Shown in pieces: positions 39,401 to 49,204 of a stretch of 64,000 nt of DNA. The notes below the pieces were generated by a model. It had not been told where the DNA came from. It was given only the letters and a program-made list of their open reading frames with translations, and searched no databases. Source of the stretch: Gadus chalcogrammus. Taxonomy: Eukaryota; Chordata; Actinopteri; Gadiformes; Gadidae. Position 1 is the stretch's first letter, and each line of letters starts with the position of its first letter. The stretch covers positions 25,504,402-25,568,401 of the forward strand of contig NC_079426.1 of NCBI RefSeq assembly GCF_026213295.1. Reading direction: 5' to 3'. Position numbers and translations under genes: made by a program.

Positions 39401-42400
39401 GACCCCTTTTTTCCATGACGAAAATGAGACTAAGACGAACCAAAGCCATATAAAGACTAAAATGTGACGAAAAATTAGACATTTTCGTCAGACGAGAACT
39501 AGACGAGACTAAATTGTTAGTGAGAGCATGTGAGCGGAGCGGAGCGTGGAGCGGGTGGTGGAGCGGAGCGGAAGAAATACGTTGGAGCGGGTTGGAGCGC
39601 AGAGCGGTTTTAAATTCAAAGGCCGGAGCGGGGATTTGACTCCGCTCCAGTCCGCTCCGATTTTAACTGCTTCTAGCGGCTTGCATGTAGGTGGTTCACG
39701 TAGAATAGAATGGGTTTCAATGGGAGCATCCAAGCAACCTGATTGGATAAAACGCGTCACGTGAGACCCTTCCACCCCCCCCCCCCGCAACACTGGCTCG
39801 TGTGCTCGCGCGCAGCTGCGCCTGCACGCACACCGCAGACACACACTCATAGGCTGTTTCCCAATGTCAAGGAAGCATGCTCAACGGCCGCCCTTTTAAG
39901 GACGCTACGTCATCGAACGCCGACAAGCACTGTTCCAATGTTGAGGACACTCGAAATACGCCCCCTTTTCGGGTCCTTCGTTTTTGAGAATTCCGAGATT
40001 TTTCAAGGATGCATCGCTGCATCCTAGACGAGCCAAAACTACCCACAATCCTCTGCGTTCACTGGGCGGGTTCTTGAAAATGGCAGAGAAGTACACGTTC
40101 AAACGAAGTGAAGTTATATTAGTTTTCAGAAATATTTTGTGCCGTATTGCTTTTTATAGATTCATCATGTTAATGCAAATAATCAAGCCTAAAGGCCTGT
40201 GCCACTTTTCCAACTTTTTGCAACTTAATGATACGTTGCTATATTTTGCATGGACGTAGCTGGTGTTAAACACCACTGTCACCAATGTCAATTTACTCGC
40301 TCACAAGATTACAGTATTTATGTATACCTATTTATGTTTTAACGTTTTTTTTAGGGTCAGCCCAGCAAACGGAGGCTTTTGTGCGCCTTAGGGTGGCGCA
40401 CAAACATTTGTTTGCCGGTGGAAGGGATAGTGCCACTATCCAATGTTGTAAAATTAATGCACAACCGATCATTTGCAATGTTTGTAATTTTTAATGAACG
40501 TATATAATTGTATTTTATATGATATACTTATGTGTTCAAAGCACTAGTAGATTGTAGGCATATATGAATGAATGAATCAGATCATATATCCAAATAAATA
40601 CACGTTTATCATCTCTTTCTTTGTCTTTTTCCCCCTGCATAATAGTAATCACCCGTACTGTAAATGTGATGCATGAATTAAGTTCTCAGACAATTTCACT
40701 TAGTTTTATAAAAATTGAATGGATTTTCCTTTTAATAAAGACAATTCGATCAACCACAACAAAGCTTTTGTGACTTCCCCAAAGAGGCTCCATGCGAAGG
40801 AGACATGACCTGCATTCATAACAGACAAAAGTCAAATAAATATTGATCAGCTTGATTGCTGCCATGTTTTATTCATAAGCGCACATGTGTTTACAAGCGG
40901 ACACGCAGTATTAAAAAGCGGAAGCGGAAGCGCTTCCACACTACCAAGTCGTTCCCAAAGTCAGACGTTACAAACGCTAGGAAGCACTCGAGCTAGCACT
41001 CTAGTCTCATCTCCATAGGACGCGACTAGCAAGGACGCGTCCTAGCAAGGCTGCAGCCTTCACTTTGGGAAACAGCCATACACTACAGAGAGAGGCTGGT
41101 GGACGAGTTTTCGTCGGACTAAAACTAGACTAAAACCTTTTGAGTTTTCGTCAGACTAAAACTAGACTAAAACTTTCAAAGATATAAATGACTAAAATGG
41201 GGACTAAAACTAAGAAGCATTTCGTCAAAAAGACTAAGACTAAAACTAAATCTAAAATGCCTGCCAAAAACAACACTGGTTTGCAGGTGTGAAGTATTGA
41301 GTAGTGAGAAGTATCCGTCTGCATGAACTCATTACACATTACCATTAGAGATGCACCGATTGCAAAATTCTTGGCCGATACCGATTTCCGGTTTTTAAGG
41401 AGGTCTGACCTGCCAAAACCGTTTTTTCCGATACCGATTTTCTAAGAAATAATTATAATCATATAATAGCAGTGATGTTGATAGGTTTTCAATGTAGTGA
41501 GTCCCCGGGACCCACAGGTGGCGAGTTGGGTGGGTCCCTGAGAAATTCAATGGGTCCTGACTCCCCAGTTTAAAAAATGTGTTTCTTTTTTATTATTAGT
41601 CTATTTCTTAAATTAAATTAATAGTGTTAAACTCAATACATGAAATTGTCATCTGAAAAGCGCAGCCATTGTAGTATGTGGTGAGCCACTGCTTCAGAAA
41701 AGTTCGCTTTTTTTGGGAGGAACATGTAGAAGGTTGAGGCACTTCTTCTGCAGTGGGCTCATCAGGCTCAGTAGAGGGGGAGGCAGAAGTAGGTACAGGC
41801 AATGTTGAGGTACTCTCTCTAGGCTGATCAGAGTCAGGGAGGAGTGCAGAGGTAGTGGGGACAGAAAATGCAGCTGCAATAGTTTGCTGACCTGCAATAG
41901 GTTTAATCTTTTTCTTTGGTGGTATTTTTGCGTTCTCTCTTCTCTGCCTGTTTCTCGAGAAAAACTGGATCTCGTTGGAAGCGCGATGTATGCGCAGGCG
42001 CCGTTTGGGCATAACAATATGGCGGTCGTTTTCATCACCACCACCGGATTATGTTTCATTTATTTCATTACAGCACGTCCCCTAAACGTTACAACATAAT
42101 CGACACGAATGAGCACAGCATCGAGCAGTGGAAACGTGGTTTTATTTACTATGAAGTTCGTATTTTTAATTGTTGAAATGAAATCAGCGGTGACGAGCTA
42201 GTTGTTTTGGTAGCGGCTAAATTAGCATGTCGCGTCGAGTCTGCGTCGAGTAGATGCGCAGAGGGTTGAAACAGCGCTTGTCCGGCCTGCTCACAAGAAG
42301 GTTTCTTTGGCCAGTTACTGTACATTAAACACGAGTTGTTTAATGTTCACAATGTATCGTTTTTCATGGGGAAAATGAGATGCGTCCCCGGGACGCATGG

Positions 42401-45400
42401 ATAGTGAGTTTAGTGCGTCCTTTCAGATTTTAATGAGACATGTTTTCTTTCCGCGCTCTGGGCGCCTTGAGCTGCTACGCACCGCGCATGCGGGTGAGTT
42501 TGATCGGCCGAAAACCGGAAATTACGACAGTGACCGGCCGGTCACCGATTGTGGCCGATTGGATACAAAACCGGCTTTTTTAATCGGCGGCCGATTGATC
42601 GGTGCATCTCTAATTACCATGCCTCGATGTCACGAGACACATGTGGATTGTTTAGTTCATCGTTTTAGTGTATCGTTTATCAGAGGAGAGGATTTGCAAG
42701 GTAACACCAGTGGCTTATCCACCTAAATAAATACTTGTATTCCACTGTGTGGGCAAACTTCCTATTATTCATGGCACTGAATTGAGGATGTCTAACGTAG
42801 CCTACTGGAAAAACCAAGGCAATCATAATGTTTTTCCTTCTATCATTTTTTAATCAAGCAGGGTTATCAACAGGCGCCGACCAAAATGTCTCTGGACACG
42901 ATTGGATAGACAAACAACCCAATAGAGCAATGAAACATAAGAAGTCAGTGGCAGCTCTCTTGGTTAAGGAAAATGCCAGATTTGTATCTGTCACCAGCTT
43001 AAAGGTGTGTTCACATGGCGGTGCAAATCGAAGAATAGGGCAGCACTAACACCCTGGTCCGCGCAAATTGTACTTGCGCAAACACCCAGGTTCACGCTTG
43101 ATGCTTGGTCGCAATGCCTATCAGCGCTGACTACATGAAGTCCAGAGCGCAGCAAGGATAAGAAAGGGATTCCCAGAGCTCTATATCTATATAATATACT
43201 ATCTAGATAACTATATAATATAATATATAATATCACTGTGTGCGCCTTCCGGATGATATTAGGAATCTTAAACGATGTTTAAGATAGGGCTGTCACTTTT
43301 TCCAAAAATGAAATTCGAACGAATTTCGAATGTCCATAATTACTTCGAATACATTTGAATACATTCGACCCCCCCCCCCCCCCCCCCCCATAGAACTATA
43401 AAAAAAAAAATAAAAAAAAAAGAAACACGACAACAACTGTTGTCGTGTTTCTTTTTATTTCTTGTGGAAATAACGTATACCTTTCCTGAATTCATAACAG
43501 CACAGGATAAAAACACATCTTTGATAACACATTTGTAAACACAACAAGAGGAAGCTCCGACACACAAGTGCGGCTGTCTTTTACGCATTAACAATAACTG
43601 CTCGGAGCGCGATATGCGGAGCGCATGTCGTCCATGGCACACACAGCCTATATAAACGAACAATCTGTGAGGCCGACCTCCAACACGGCATGCTGCTCTT
43701 TTTATTCCTTACGGAAAGAAAATTACAAGTAGTCTCGCAGCTCTCCGTTACCGCTGCAGCTGCTTCTGTCAGCCGTGCTGTATAAGTCCCCAAACAGGCT
43801 GCCCATCGCGCCCAGCGCAGCAGCAGACTTTTCTCCCTGTCGTGTGCGATCAGTGTCGGTCTCCGTTTCAATGAGCTCGTGTGAGAGGCTTTCAGTCACG
43901 AGATGTTTCTGTGCAGGGGAAAGGTGGACTAACCGGGAGAAGCGGGGATCCAGGAGGGCCGCTTTATTGAGGAAAAGCCACTCGCCGCTCTCTTCTTTAT
44001 AGCGCATTTTTACAGTTCGAATGGAGAATTACACTTCGAATTCGAACTTTTCACCCCACCTTCGAACGAATATTCGAACTTCGAATAAAAAGTGACAGCC
44101 CTAGTTTAAGATGTGTGTCGGGTTCTCCGACGTCTCTGGTACTTCCACAACAAGTAAAGACTGGTAGGGGTGGTTATCTCGGCCATGGTTGAGAAGGAGC
44201 TGGCGGAAAGAATCTTTGGCAGTCACAAGAGGAAGCCCTTGCTCCTACAATCATGCAAGTAAGTTTGCCTGATCAAACTTGCGCAAATCACCTCCCTCGA
44301 GTAAAGTTTGTCTACTCATGCGAGGAAACTCGGACGAAAAAAAGACCACCATTATTTTCCATACCACTTAAACAAACCTTACCTGGTATGAGCTGAGCAT
44401 AGGTGAGGCTGGCGTACAGAACACTGATCAGGATCTTATCAGCCAATGGGTCAAGTGCACTGCCCAACGCTGATTTCTGATTGGGCCATGTTCTTGCAAT
44501 GTAGCCGTCTAACTGAAGACAGAGCAGAAAACAGAGGGGTGCTTCAAGCAGGTTCAGATAACTAGTATTATGTTATATAGTACTGCAGCGTCATGTCGAG
44601 GAGTGAGTGTTGATTCATTCACTATAAAAGTAATGTTATGAACATACTGCCTCACTGTACAGCAGCAATGAAATGTGCCACTGAAGATCATTTATTTGGT
44701 CTAATTCGTTAGTATTATACTGACCACTCTGTGTGCATGGTATTTACTACAGAGCACAGACCATTGGTGCCATCTTTAATATGAAGCAGCATTTACACAT
44801 ATCTGTGTGTGTGTGTGTGTGTTTTACCATGTCTGTGGCCCCAGCCATAGTGAACAGAGCCAGGCTGAGGTAAAAGTGTTGGTGGATGATGAGGTAGCCC
44901 AGGTAGGGCGACAGCACGATCCGACAAACACACAGCAGGTTTGGGACGGTCCATGGGTTCTCGTGCTGCGTGGAACCATTCAGTGGGGACGGATTGAGCA
45001 GAGAACGAGATATAGTAAGAGAACACACAGCATCAACACAGAATTTAAGAGACTTGGTTGTATTTAAGATACATATTCTATTATACAATTTAAAACACAC
45101 TAACCATGTTGTGATTAACTCAAGGGCAAACACATTAATCACGTTTAATCAAAATTATGTTGTTTATTCTAGTCAATAGTTATAAATCTGTATACGGTTG
45201 TATTCACCACAAGCACAAATATTACCACTTGAACCAGTCTAAACCAGCACGCGAGGAGCAGTCAGTGAGCTGTCGTATACACACCAGCTCTTTGAACTTA
45301 AACAGCCCGTGTCCCGGGACATGGACAGAGCTTCCTTGACTTTCATTTTGCTCCGGTGACGGGTCAATGTCCTGAGTTGGCCGGGATTTCCCGCTGCACA

Positions 45401-45812
45401 GCCCACGAGCCCCGGGGGACCGGAGGAGGGGCGGGACCCCAGGCCAGCCAGGAAGCCCCCGGAGGAGGGGCTGGACATGGGCCAAAGGCCAGCCGGGACC
45501 TCCCCGGAGGAGGGCCGGGTTCACCTGAGGGTTCCCATTCGGCCTCAGCCACGGACTAGTCCGGCAATAGTGCGCGTTTAGATTTGTTTCCGTGCAGGCA
45601 GATATCTGTAAATGGCCTCTGAACTGCTTCGGTCTTGTGCCTTGGTTGACCGGTGTCTGCGGGGTCCGCCACGATGACGTCTCAGGGCGACACCTGTTTG
45701 CCTGACGCGCTGACCCCCCCTGACCCCGTGACAGCGACCCTGCATCCCCCCGCGGACACAGCGTCTCGCCCCGCTGGCACAGCCGCACGGCGCTCCTCCG
45801 GATACGAAACAT
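27357..45812 (-). CDS. crls1: crls1, complete spliced CDS: cardiolipin synthase (CMP-forming)
   Basis: Complement of 27357-27450, 29934-30025, 30133-30201, 30387-30472, 44383-44512, 44828-44965 and 45285-45812: 1137 nt, 378 residues plus stop, phase-consistent across six GT-AG introns. The enzyme joins phosphatidylglycerol and CDP-diacylglycerol into cardiolipin in the inner mitochondrial membrane. The CDP-alcohol phosphotransferase signature is intact: TDM-LDGYIAR across exons 2/3 and [14 protein letters not shown] in exon 3. Hydrophobic segments lie in exons 2, 3, 4 and 6, and the C-terminus is [13 protein letters not shown]. Human CRLS1 is about 301 residues. The excess here is all in exon 1, which is arginine-rich like a mitochondrial presequence. 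Intron 3 is about 13.9 kb of transposon sequence. Confidence 0.94.
27537..27675. repeat. dispersed fish repeat fragment
   Basis: Contains AGCGGACGCTTTTATCCGAA and CAATATATCGCTGTCGGTAC, a widely dispersed teleost repeat sequence. Class not determined; in crls1 intron 6. The remainder to 27933 shows no exon, only a short inverted repeat (GTTGCTGTGGGCG / CGCCCACAGCAAC). Confidence 0.5.
27938..29882. mobile_element. TTAA-bounded element with a large inner foldback
   Basis: Ends AGGTCCCATGACATG and CATGTCATGGGACCT are perfect inverted repeats between TTAA at 27934-27937 and 29883-29886. The interior is a foldback: about 28215-28830 recurs inverted at about 28870-29420. No transposase frame. It lies in crls1 intron 6, next to exon 6. 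Confidence 0.85.
29934..30025 (-). CDS. crls1: crls1 exon 6
   Basis: 92 nt: [20 protein letters not shown] then [10 protein letters not shown], a membrane segment, ending TG before a GTAACG donor. A TTAA-bounded transposon ends 48 bp beyond the exon. Confidence 0.96.
30133..30201 (-). CDS. crls1: crls1 exon 5
   Basis: 23 codons [20 protein letters not shown] then FSK. Acceptor CATTGCAG. Donor GTAACACACACACACA runs straight into a CA tract (30106-30130 on the plus strand as GT). Confidence 0.96.
30387..30472 (-). CDS. crls1: crls1 exon 4
   Basis: 86 nt: [20 protein letters not shown] then VRYKTVPPP, between TGCCCTTAG and GTAAGA. Matches [20 protein letters not shown] of human CRLS1. Confidence 0.96.
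30658..31290 (-). mobile_element. L2-like LINE, 5' truncated
   Basis: Minus-strand frames (30928-31200 and 31082-31279) give [33 protein letters not shown] and [20 protein letters not shown] in shifted frames: the C-terminal region of a LINE ORF2. The 3' end, CAATGACAAATAAATATAGC then TTATCTTATC, is typical of fish L2 tails. In crls1 intron 3. Confidence 0.75.
31291..32011. other. crls1 intron 3, no gene seen
   Basis: Unique-looking or degenerate repeat sequence. Two overlapping open frames around 31666-32003 have no recognisable domains. Confidence 0.5.
32020..32661. mobile_element. hAT MITE with CTAAACGT target duplication
   Basis: Ends TAGGGCCCGACCGAT and ATCGGTCGGGCCCTA. Exact 8-bp duplication CTAAACGT at 32012-32019 and 32662-32669. 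Subterminal AATCGGCCGAT motifs. Non-coding. Confidence 0.9.
32710..33721. mobile_element. hAT element with CCCACTAT target duplication
   Basis: Ends TAGTGCTGCACGATAT and ATATCCTGCAGCCCTA. Exact 8-bp duplication at 32702-32709 and 33722-33729, created inside the left end of the TTAA element. ATCGATAT-rich subterminal sequence. No convincing transposase. Confidence 0.9.
33838..36290. mobile_element. composite insertion with GGGGACA ends
   Basis: AGTGGTGGGGACAA motifs occur near both ends (about 33862 and 36220), and CCCATGTC flanks both sides (about 33829-33836 and 36286-36293), suggesting an 8-bp duplication. Inside are an ATTCGAATATTCGAA-rich element (about 33980-34716) and a relative (35617-36110) of the MITE at 8389-9170. 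A minus-strand frame at 34712-35068 is hydrophobic but unrecognised. Confidence 0.45.
37298..37982. mobile_element. hAT element, internally deleted, GTGCGCTG target duplication
   Basis: Ends TAGGGGTGCAACGGATCA and TGATCCGTTGCACCCCTA. Exact 8-bp duplication GTGCGCTG at 37290-37297 and 37983-37990. It retains a short transposase N-terminal piece (37739-37870). Confidence 0.9.
37739..37870 (+). pseudogene. hAT transposase fragment (BED-finger region)
   Basis: [20 protein letters not shown] then [15 protein letters not shown]: the end of a BED zinc finger (H-x4-H-like HLQRHH) and the linker typical of ZBED-like hAT transposases. The catalytic domain is missing. Confidence 0.65.
38062..39352. other. 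crls1 intron 3, fragmentary hAT ends, no gene
   Basis: TAGGGATGCACCCATCTGAC at about 38247 and CCGATACCAG, and ACCGGTCACACGGTAACG at about 38965, look like degraded hAT ends. No exon found. Confidence 0.45.
39353..41279. mobile_element. hAT-like element carrying a nested MITE
   Basis: Left end CAGGGTTGTTTTCGTC and right end CAAAAACAACACTG. Flanks AGTTGCAG and GTTTGCAG are a 6/8 target duplication. Both sides are rich in TTTTCGTC-AGACTAAAACTAGAC motifs. The interior is taken up by the element at 39852-41077 and a GGAGCGGAGCG-type low-complexity tract (39530-39660). Confidence 0.6.
39852..41077. mobile_element. MITE with GGCTGTTTCCCAA ends
   Basis: Ends GGCTGTTTCCCAA and TTGGGAAACAGCC with 3-bp duplication ATA at 39849-39851 and 41078-41080, suggesting the Harbinger superfamily. 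Non-coding. Confidence 0.75.
41346..42612. mobile_element. hAT element with ATTACCAT target duplication
   Basis: Ends TAGAGATGCACCGAT and ATCGGTGCATCTCTA. Exact 8-bp duplication at 41338-41345 and 42613-42620. It contains a transposase N-terminal piece on the minus strand. Confidence 0.9.
41608..42012 (-). pseudogene. hAT transposase N-terminal fragment
   Basis: Open frame [20 protein letters not shown] with a basic stretch, [11 protein letters not shown], a Ser/Pro/Glu-rich linker and [13 protein letters not shown] at the end, which resembles the start of a TTF-type zinc finger in hAT-derived proteins such as ZNF862. No catalytic domain follows, so it is a deletion relic. Confidence 0.5.
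42613..43284. other. crls1 intron 3, repeat-like, no gene
   Basis: From about 42999 the sequence resembles the foldback family of 28.2-29.5 kb (AGAGCTCTATATCTATATAA and GATGATATTAGGAATCTTAA). It continues beyond the hAT insertion at 44112-44230. Confidence 0.5.
43285..44103. mobile_element. hAT element with GTTTAAGA target duplication and transposase relic
   Basis: Ends TAGGGCTGTCACTTTTT and AAAAAGTGACAGCCCTA. Exact 8-bp duplication at 43277-43284 and 44104-44111. It includes poly-C/poly-A tracts (43371-43410), a perfect palindrome around 43420-43453 and a transposase fragment. Confidence 0.9.
43723..44007 (-). pseudogene. hAT (ZBED-like) transposase fragment
   Basis: Minus-strand frame containing [20 protein letters not shown], close to the ALLDPRFK motif of Ac/ZBED-type hAT transposases, followed by a [11 protein letters not shown] segment. 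Both flanking transposase regions are deleted. Confidence 0.65.
44383..44512 (-). CDS. crls1: crls1 exon 3 (catalytic motif)
   Basis: 130 nt: [20 protein letters not shown] then [20 protein letters not shown] and LIP. It holds the remaining aspartates of the CDP-alcohol phosphotransferase motif. Donor CAG|GTAAGG. Confidence 0.96.
44828..44965 (-). CDS. crls1: crls1 exon 2
   Basis: 46 codons: [27 protein letters not shown], ending MAGATDM. This is the first transmembrane region and the first aspartate of the catalytic motif. Donor GTAAAACACACACAC begins a CA repeat. Confidence 0.96.
45285..45812 (-). CDS. crls1: crls1 exon 1 (mitochondrial targeting region)
   Basis: 176 codons from ATG at 45812-45810 ([15 protein letters not shown]) to GLFKFKEL before a GTGTGT donor. 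The beginning is basic and lacks acids, as in mitochondrial presequences. No other in-frame Met exists, so this start is forced. A GC-rich repeat (45421, 45460, 45505) inserts [15 protein letters not shown] segments. Human exon 1 is only about 100 codons. Confidence 0.8.
45421..45545. repeat. GC-rich tandem repeat inside crls1 exon 1
   Basis: CGGAGGAGGG recurs at 45421, 45460 and 45505, with GGCCAGCCAGG/GGCCAGCCGGG following the first two. The spacings of 39 and 45 bp are both multiples of three, so the crls1 frame stays open and gains LLRG-PGWP repeats. Confidence 0.8.
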
Positions 45813-46000
45813 CTCAGCTCCAATGTTACCTGAACGTCCCTCCTTGTTTCATGGTGTATCGGGTCGGTCAGAGCTCAACACAGTGCGTACAGAAGCTTCT
45901 GCCTGCGGGCCGCCATGTTGCCGAGTTCAGAGACGGCACGCTACGTCACAGCGTCGTAAAGGCTGCAACTCGGTTCTGAGCAGTGTTGCCAGATCGGTTA
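45813..46000 (-). promoter_or_regulatory. crls1: candidate crls1 promoter: YY1-like and CRE-like sites
   Basis: GCCGCCATGTTG at 45909-45920 matches the YY1 consensus (GCCGCCATNTTG), and TACGTCA at 45942-45948 is a CRE-like half site, about 100-135 bp upstream of the ATG in CG-rich DNA. YY1 sites near start sites are common in nuclear genes for mitochondrial proteins. No transcript evidence is available here. Confidence 0.4.
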
Positions 46001-46227
46001 ACACACCAGCTAAAGCCAATGTTGGCAGACGGGCGGAAAATCTGGCCCAATCTGGCAACACTGGTTCTGAGGCGCATCAGTGATAAAGTTCTGGGGCATC
46101 TATGAATAGTCATATCTCGTAACCTTTATGCCTCCTTTACTTAGCCTTTGTCGAAAACGTCATCGGGTCAGGGAGAGATGAAGAGTTGCTTCCTTTCGAA
46201 CATAGGAAAAGACAGCACTGTTAAAAT

Positions 46228-48038
46228 GTTTATCTGCCAGATCGTGTTCTCCCCATACACAGTGAATGATGGCAACAGACAGAGGAACAGGGGTGATGAA
46301 GTTGTTGATCATTGGGGTTGTATAAATGTGCATATCTCTCTACATTTTAAAACGACATAATCTGATGGCAGCAAAGTTAACTTCACTTCACGTCAATGCT
46401 TTTGTATATGAGCCTGCCGGGTTCCATTCTATCAAACCACCCACCCTCCTTCCTCCTACAGCAGCGTTTCTCAAATTGAACCATGAAAAGGAGATTTTCC
46501 TGGTATTGGTCTACCCAAGTGAAGCCTATATGGTGTATTTGTGTGTGGGCGTCGTCGTCGGCTGTTTATAAACCGCCTCCCAGTCATGTTCTACACATTG
46601 AACTATGGCAGAGAAATGTGATACTCCAGACAGGAAGTAGTAACCAGACCAGCAGACCAATCACAGCCTTGAAGGCTGCGCGGCTCGCGTAAAAGCTTAC
46701 GTAAAAAATGACGCAAGTCTAGAAAAATCGCCCGACGCACACAAGACGTGAGAAGTCGCGCAAGGGGTGCGCAAGGGCGCGCAAGAGGCCCTTGCGCGCC
46801 CCTTGCGCGACTTCTCACGTCTTGCGTGCGTCGGGCGATTTTTCTAGACTTGCGTCATTTTTTACGTAAGCTTTTACACGAGCCGCGCAGCCTGCAAGGT
46901 TGTGATTGGTCTGCTGGTCTGGTTACTACTTCCTGTCTGGATAGTAGTTCACTGAAGCCGTTTCTCAATTCGCGTACTTGTGCGTGCTCGTGTGCTCGTG
47001 GATTCGTGAAACGTCATCAGTCGTTGCCCGAGCACTGTTCCAATTCGAAGCACGCATCAAGCGAGTACTGTCGTAAAACCCGGAAGTGTTCTGGATGCGT
47101 GCTCGATATCGCCGTTTCACCGAGCATGCATCGGAGGTGGCTCGTGTGTGCTTGCTCCCGCTATAAATCCCAGGATGCATTTCGCACTCGCAGCAGTAAG
47201 AGGGCGGACAATATGGAGAAGACGCACAAGTTACAACTGTTGCTTAAGTTACTCTTAACTTATATATATATTTATATAATATATGGGCCTAATATAATAA
47301 TAATATATAAATATATATATGTAAGGTCGTGTGTGTGTATAGCTTATACACATGACAGGACACTCATATCTTTTCAATTGTTATTCATTCAGAATATTTA
47401 CATACTATTTAAAAATGAAAGAGGCTGGGATTTTGTTTGATATCATTTGTTTATATTGTTCAGTAGTATATGCCTAAATGAGGCCGTAGCACAGTTAACG
47501 GACGAGCAGAGGTGGTGACGTCATCGAGTCCGCTGCTGTTCCAATTGCAGGTACGTACTCGCGTGCTCGCAAGTATGTGCTTGAAGTACAGACTTGCCAA
47601 GTACGTGCTAGCAAGTCATCGAGTCCGTAGTACGCGTGCTACGAATTGAGAAACGGCCTGAATGTGTAGAACATGACTGGGAGGCGGTTAATAAACAGCC
47701 GACGACGACGCCCACACACAAATACACCATATAGGCTTCACTTAGGTAGTCTTCGACCAATACCAGGAAAATCCCCTTTTCGTGGTTCAATTTGAGAAAC
47801 GCTGCCGTAGGAGGAAGGAGGGTGGGTGGTTTGATAGAATGGAACCCGGCAGGCTCATATACAAAAGCATTAACGTGAAGTGAAGTTAACTTTGCTGCCA
47901 ACACATTATGTCGTTTTAAAATGTAGAGAGATATGCACATTTATACAACCCCAATGATCAACTACTTCATCACCCCTGTTCCTCTGTCTGTTGCCATCAT
48001 TCACTGTGTATGGGGAGAACACGATCTTGCACATAAAC
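46228..48038. repeat. 1.1-kb near-perfect palindrome split by a Harbinger MITE
   Basis: The left arm 46228-46778 is repeated inverted as 46788-46955 plus 47659-48038, leaving only 9 bp at the centre. Arms are about 550 bp with few mismatches. The right arm is interrupted by the MITE at 46956-47658. The same protein-like frame (MRSRARGAQG) appears on both strands at the centre simply because of the symmetry. Confidence 0.85.
46956..47658. mobile_element. Harbinger-type MITE with GCCGTTTCTCAATTCG ends
   Basis: Ends GCCGTTTCTCAATTCG and CGAATTGAGAAACGGC with a 3-bp duplication TGA at 46953-46955 and 47659-47661. Interior has repeated CGTGCTCG/CGAGCAC motifs and an AT-rich tract. No transposase. 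Confidence 0.8.
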
Positions 48039-48884
48039 AAACCAACGACTCCCACAGACAAAGACGTCATTCTCGAGGTCGTCTTCAACGAAAAACTTTA
48101 CTCCACATATTACTCCACCTACTGTTCTGGCGGTAAATTGCTTGGCAACACGCGCAACCTAAAAGGGAGCATGAATTGCTTTGAGTAAATTTTGCGCAAC
48201 AACGTAACACCAACGCTGAAGCATGCAGCCGCCTTTAATGCGGACCTCTTGTATGGAAAGCCAAGAAGGCCACAATCCGGACCTAGAATGGCGCGGTAAA
48301 AGTGCAAAACCGCACGGAATCCGTACGGTTTGGCAAGAATTCCGTACGGAATCCGTACGGTTTTGAATGACTAATAGCCGCGGCTATTAGTCATTCACTC
48401 CGGCTATTAGTCATTCACTCCGGCTATTAGTTATTCACTCCGGCTATTAGGTATGCAGAACGAGCCCCTCCCTCTTCTTTGCTTGACCGCTAAGTTTGAA
48501 GGCTGTCTAACCGATCAGAGCTGCAGTGCCTCGATGTTTCGCTGTAACATAAAGCTGTGTTGTCTTTACTAGTTTCACTACAATGTAATGACCACCATTA
48601 GCTAGTGGAAAATACATTTGTGTCTAGTACAGTGATATATTTGTATATGTTAGGCTATATATTGAGATGGCAGTGTGCGAAATACCCGACAATATTCGGG
48701 GATGTCCTCATCCACAGATTGTTCTCGATATGCAGTAGCCTGCTAGGCCATAACATTACATAACATGAACATGAACTGAATAAATGTCAGGTATATAGCA
48801 TATCGGAGACGGGCACACAATCAGTGCATTTGCAAATGAGAGCCTGCAGTATGACCGATCTTGTGACATGTGGTCGGAGAGAGA

Positions 48885-49204
<320 letters not shown>

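Noticed and set aside
45578..45979. Alternative open frames on both strands across crls1 exon 1
   Set aside because: Overlapping frames in GC-rich DNA; only the frame ending GLFKFKEL joins in phase to conserved crls1 exon 2.
46603..47440. Frames MRSRARGAQG... on both strands
   Set aside because: Identical N-termini on opposite strands are a consequence of the palindrome. No domain recognised, and the plus-strand frame runs into an AT-rich MITE.
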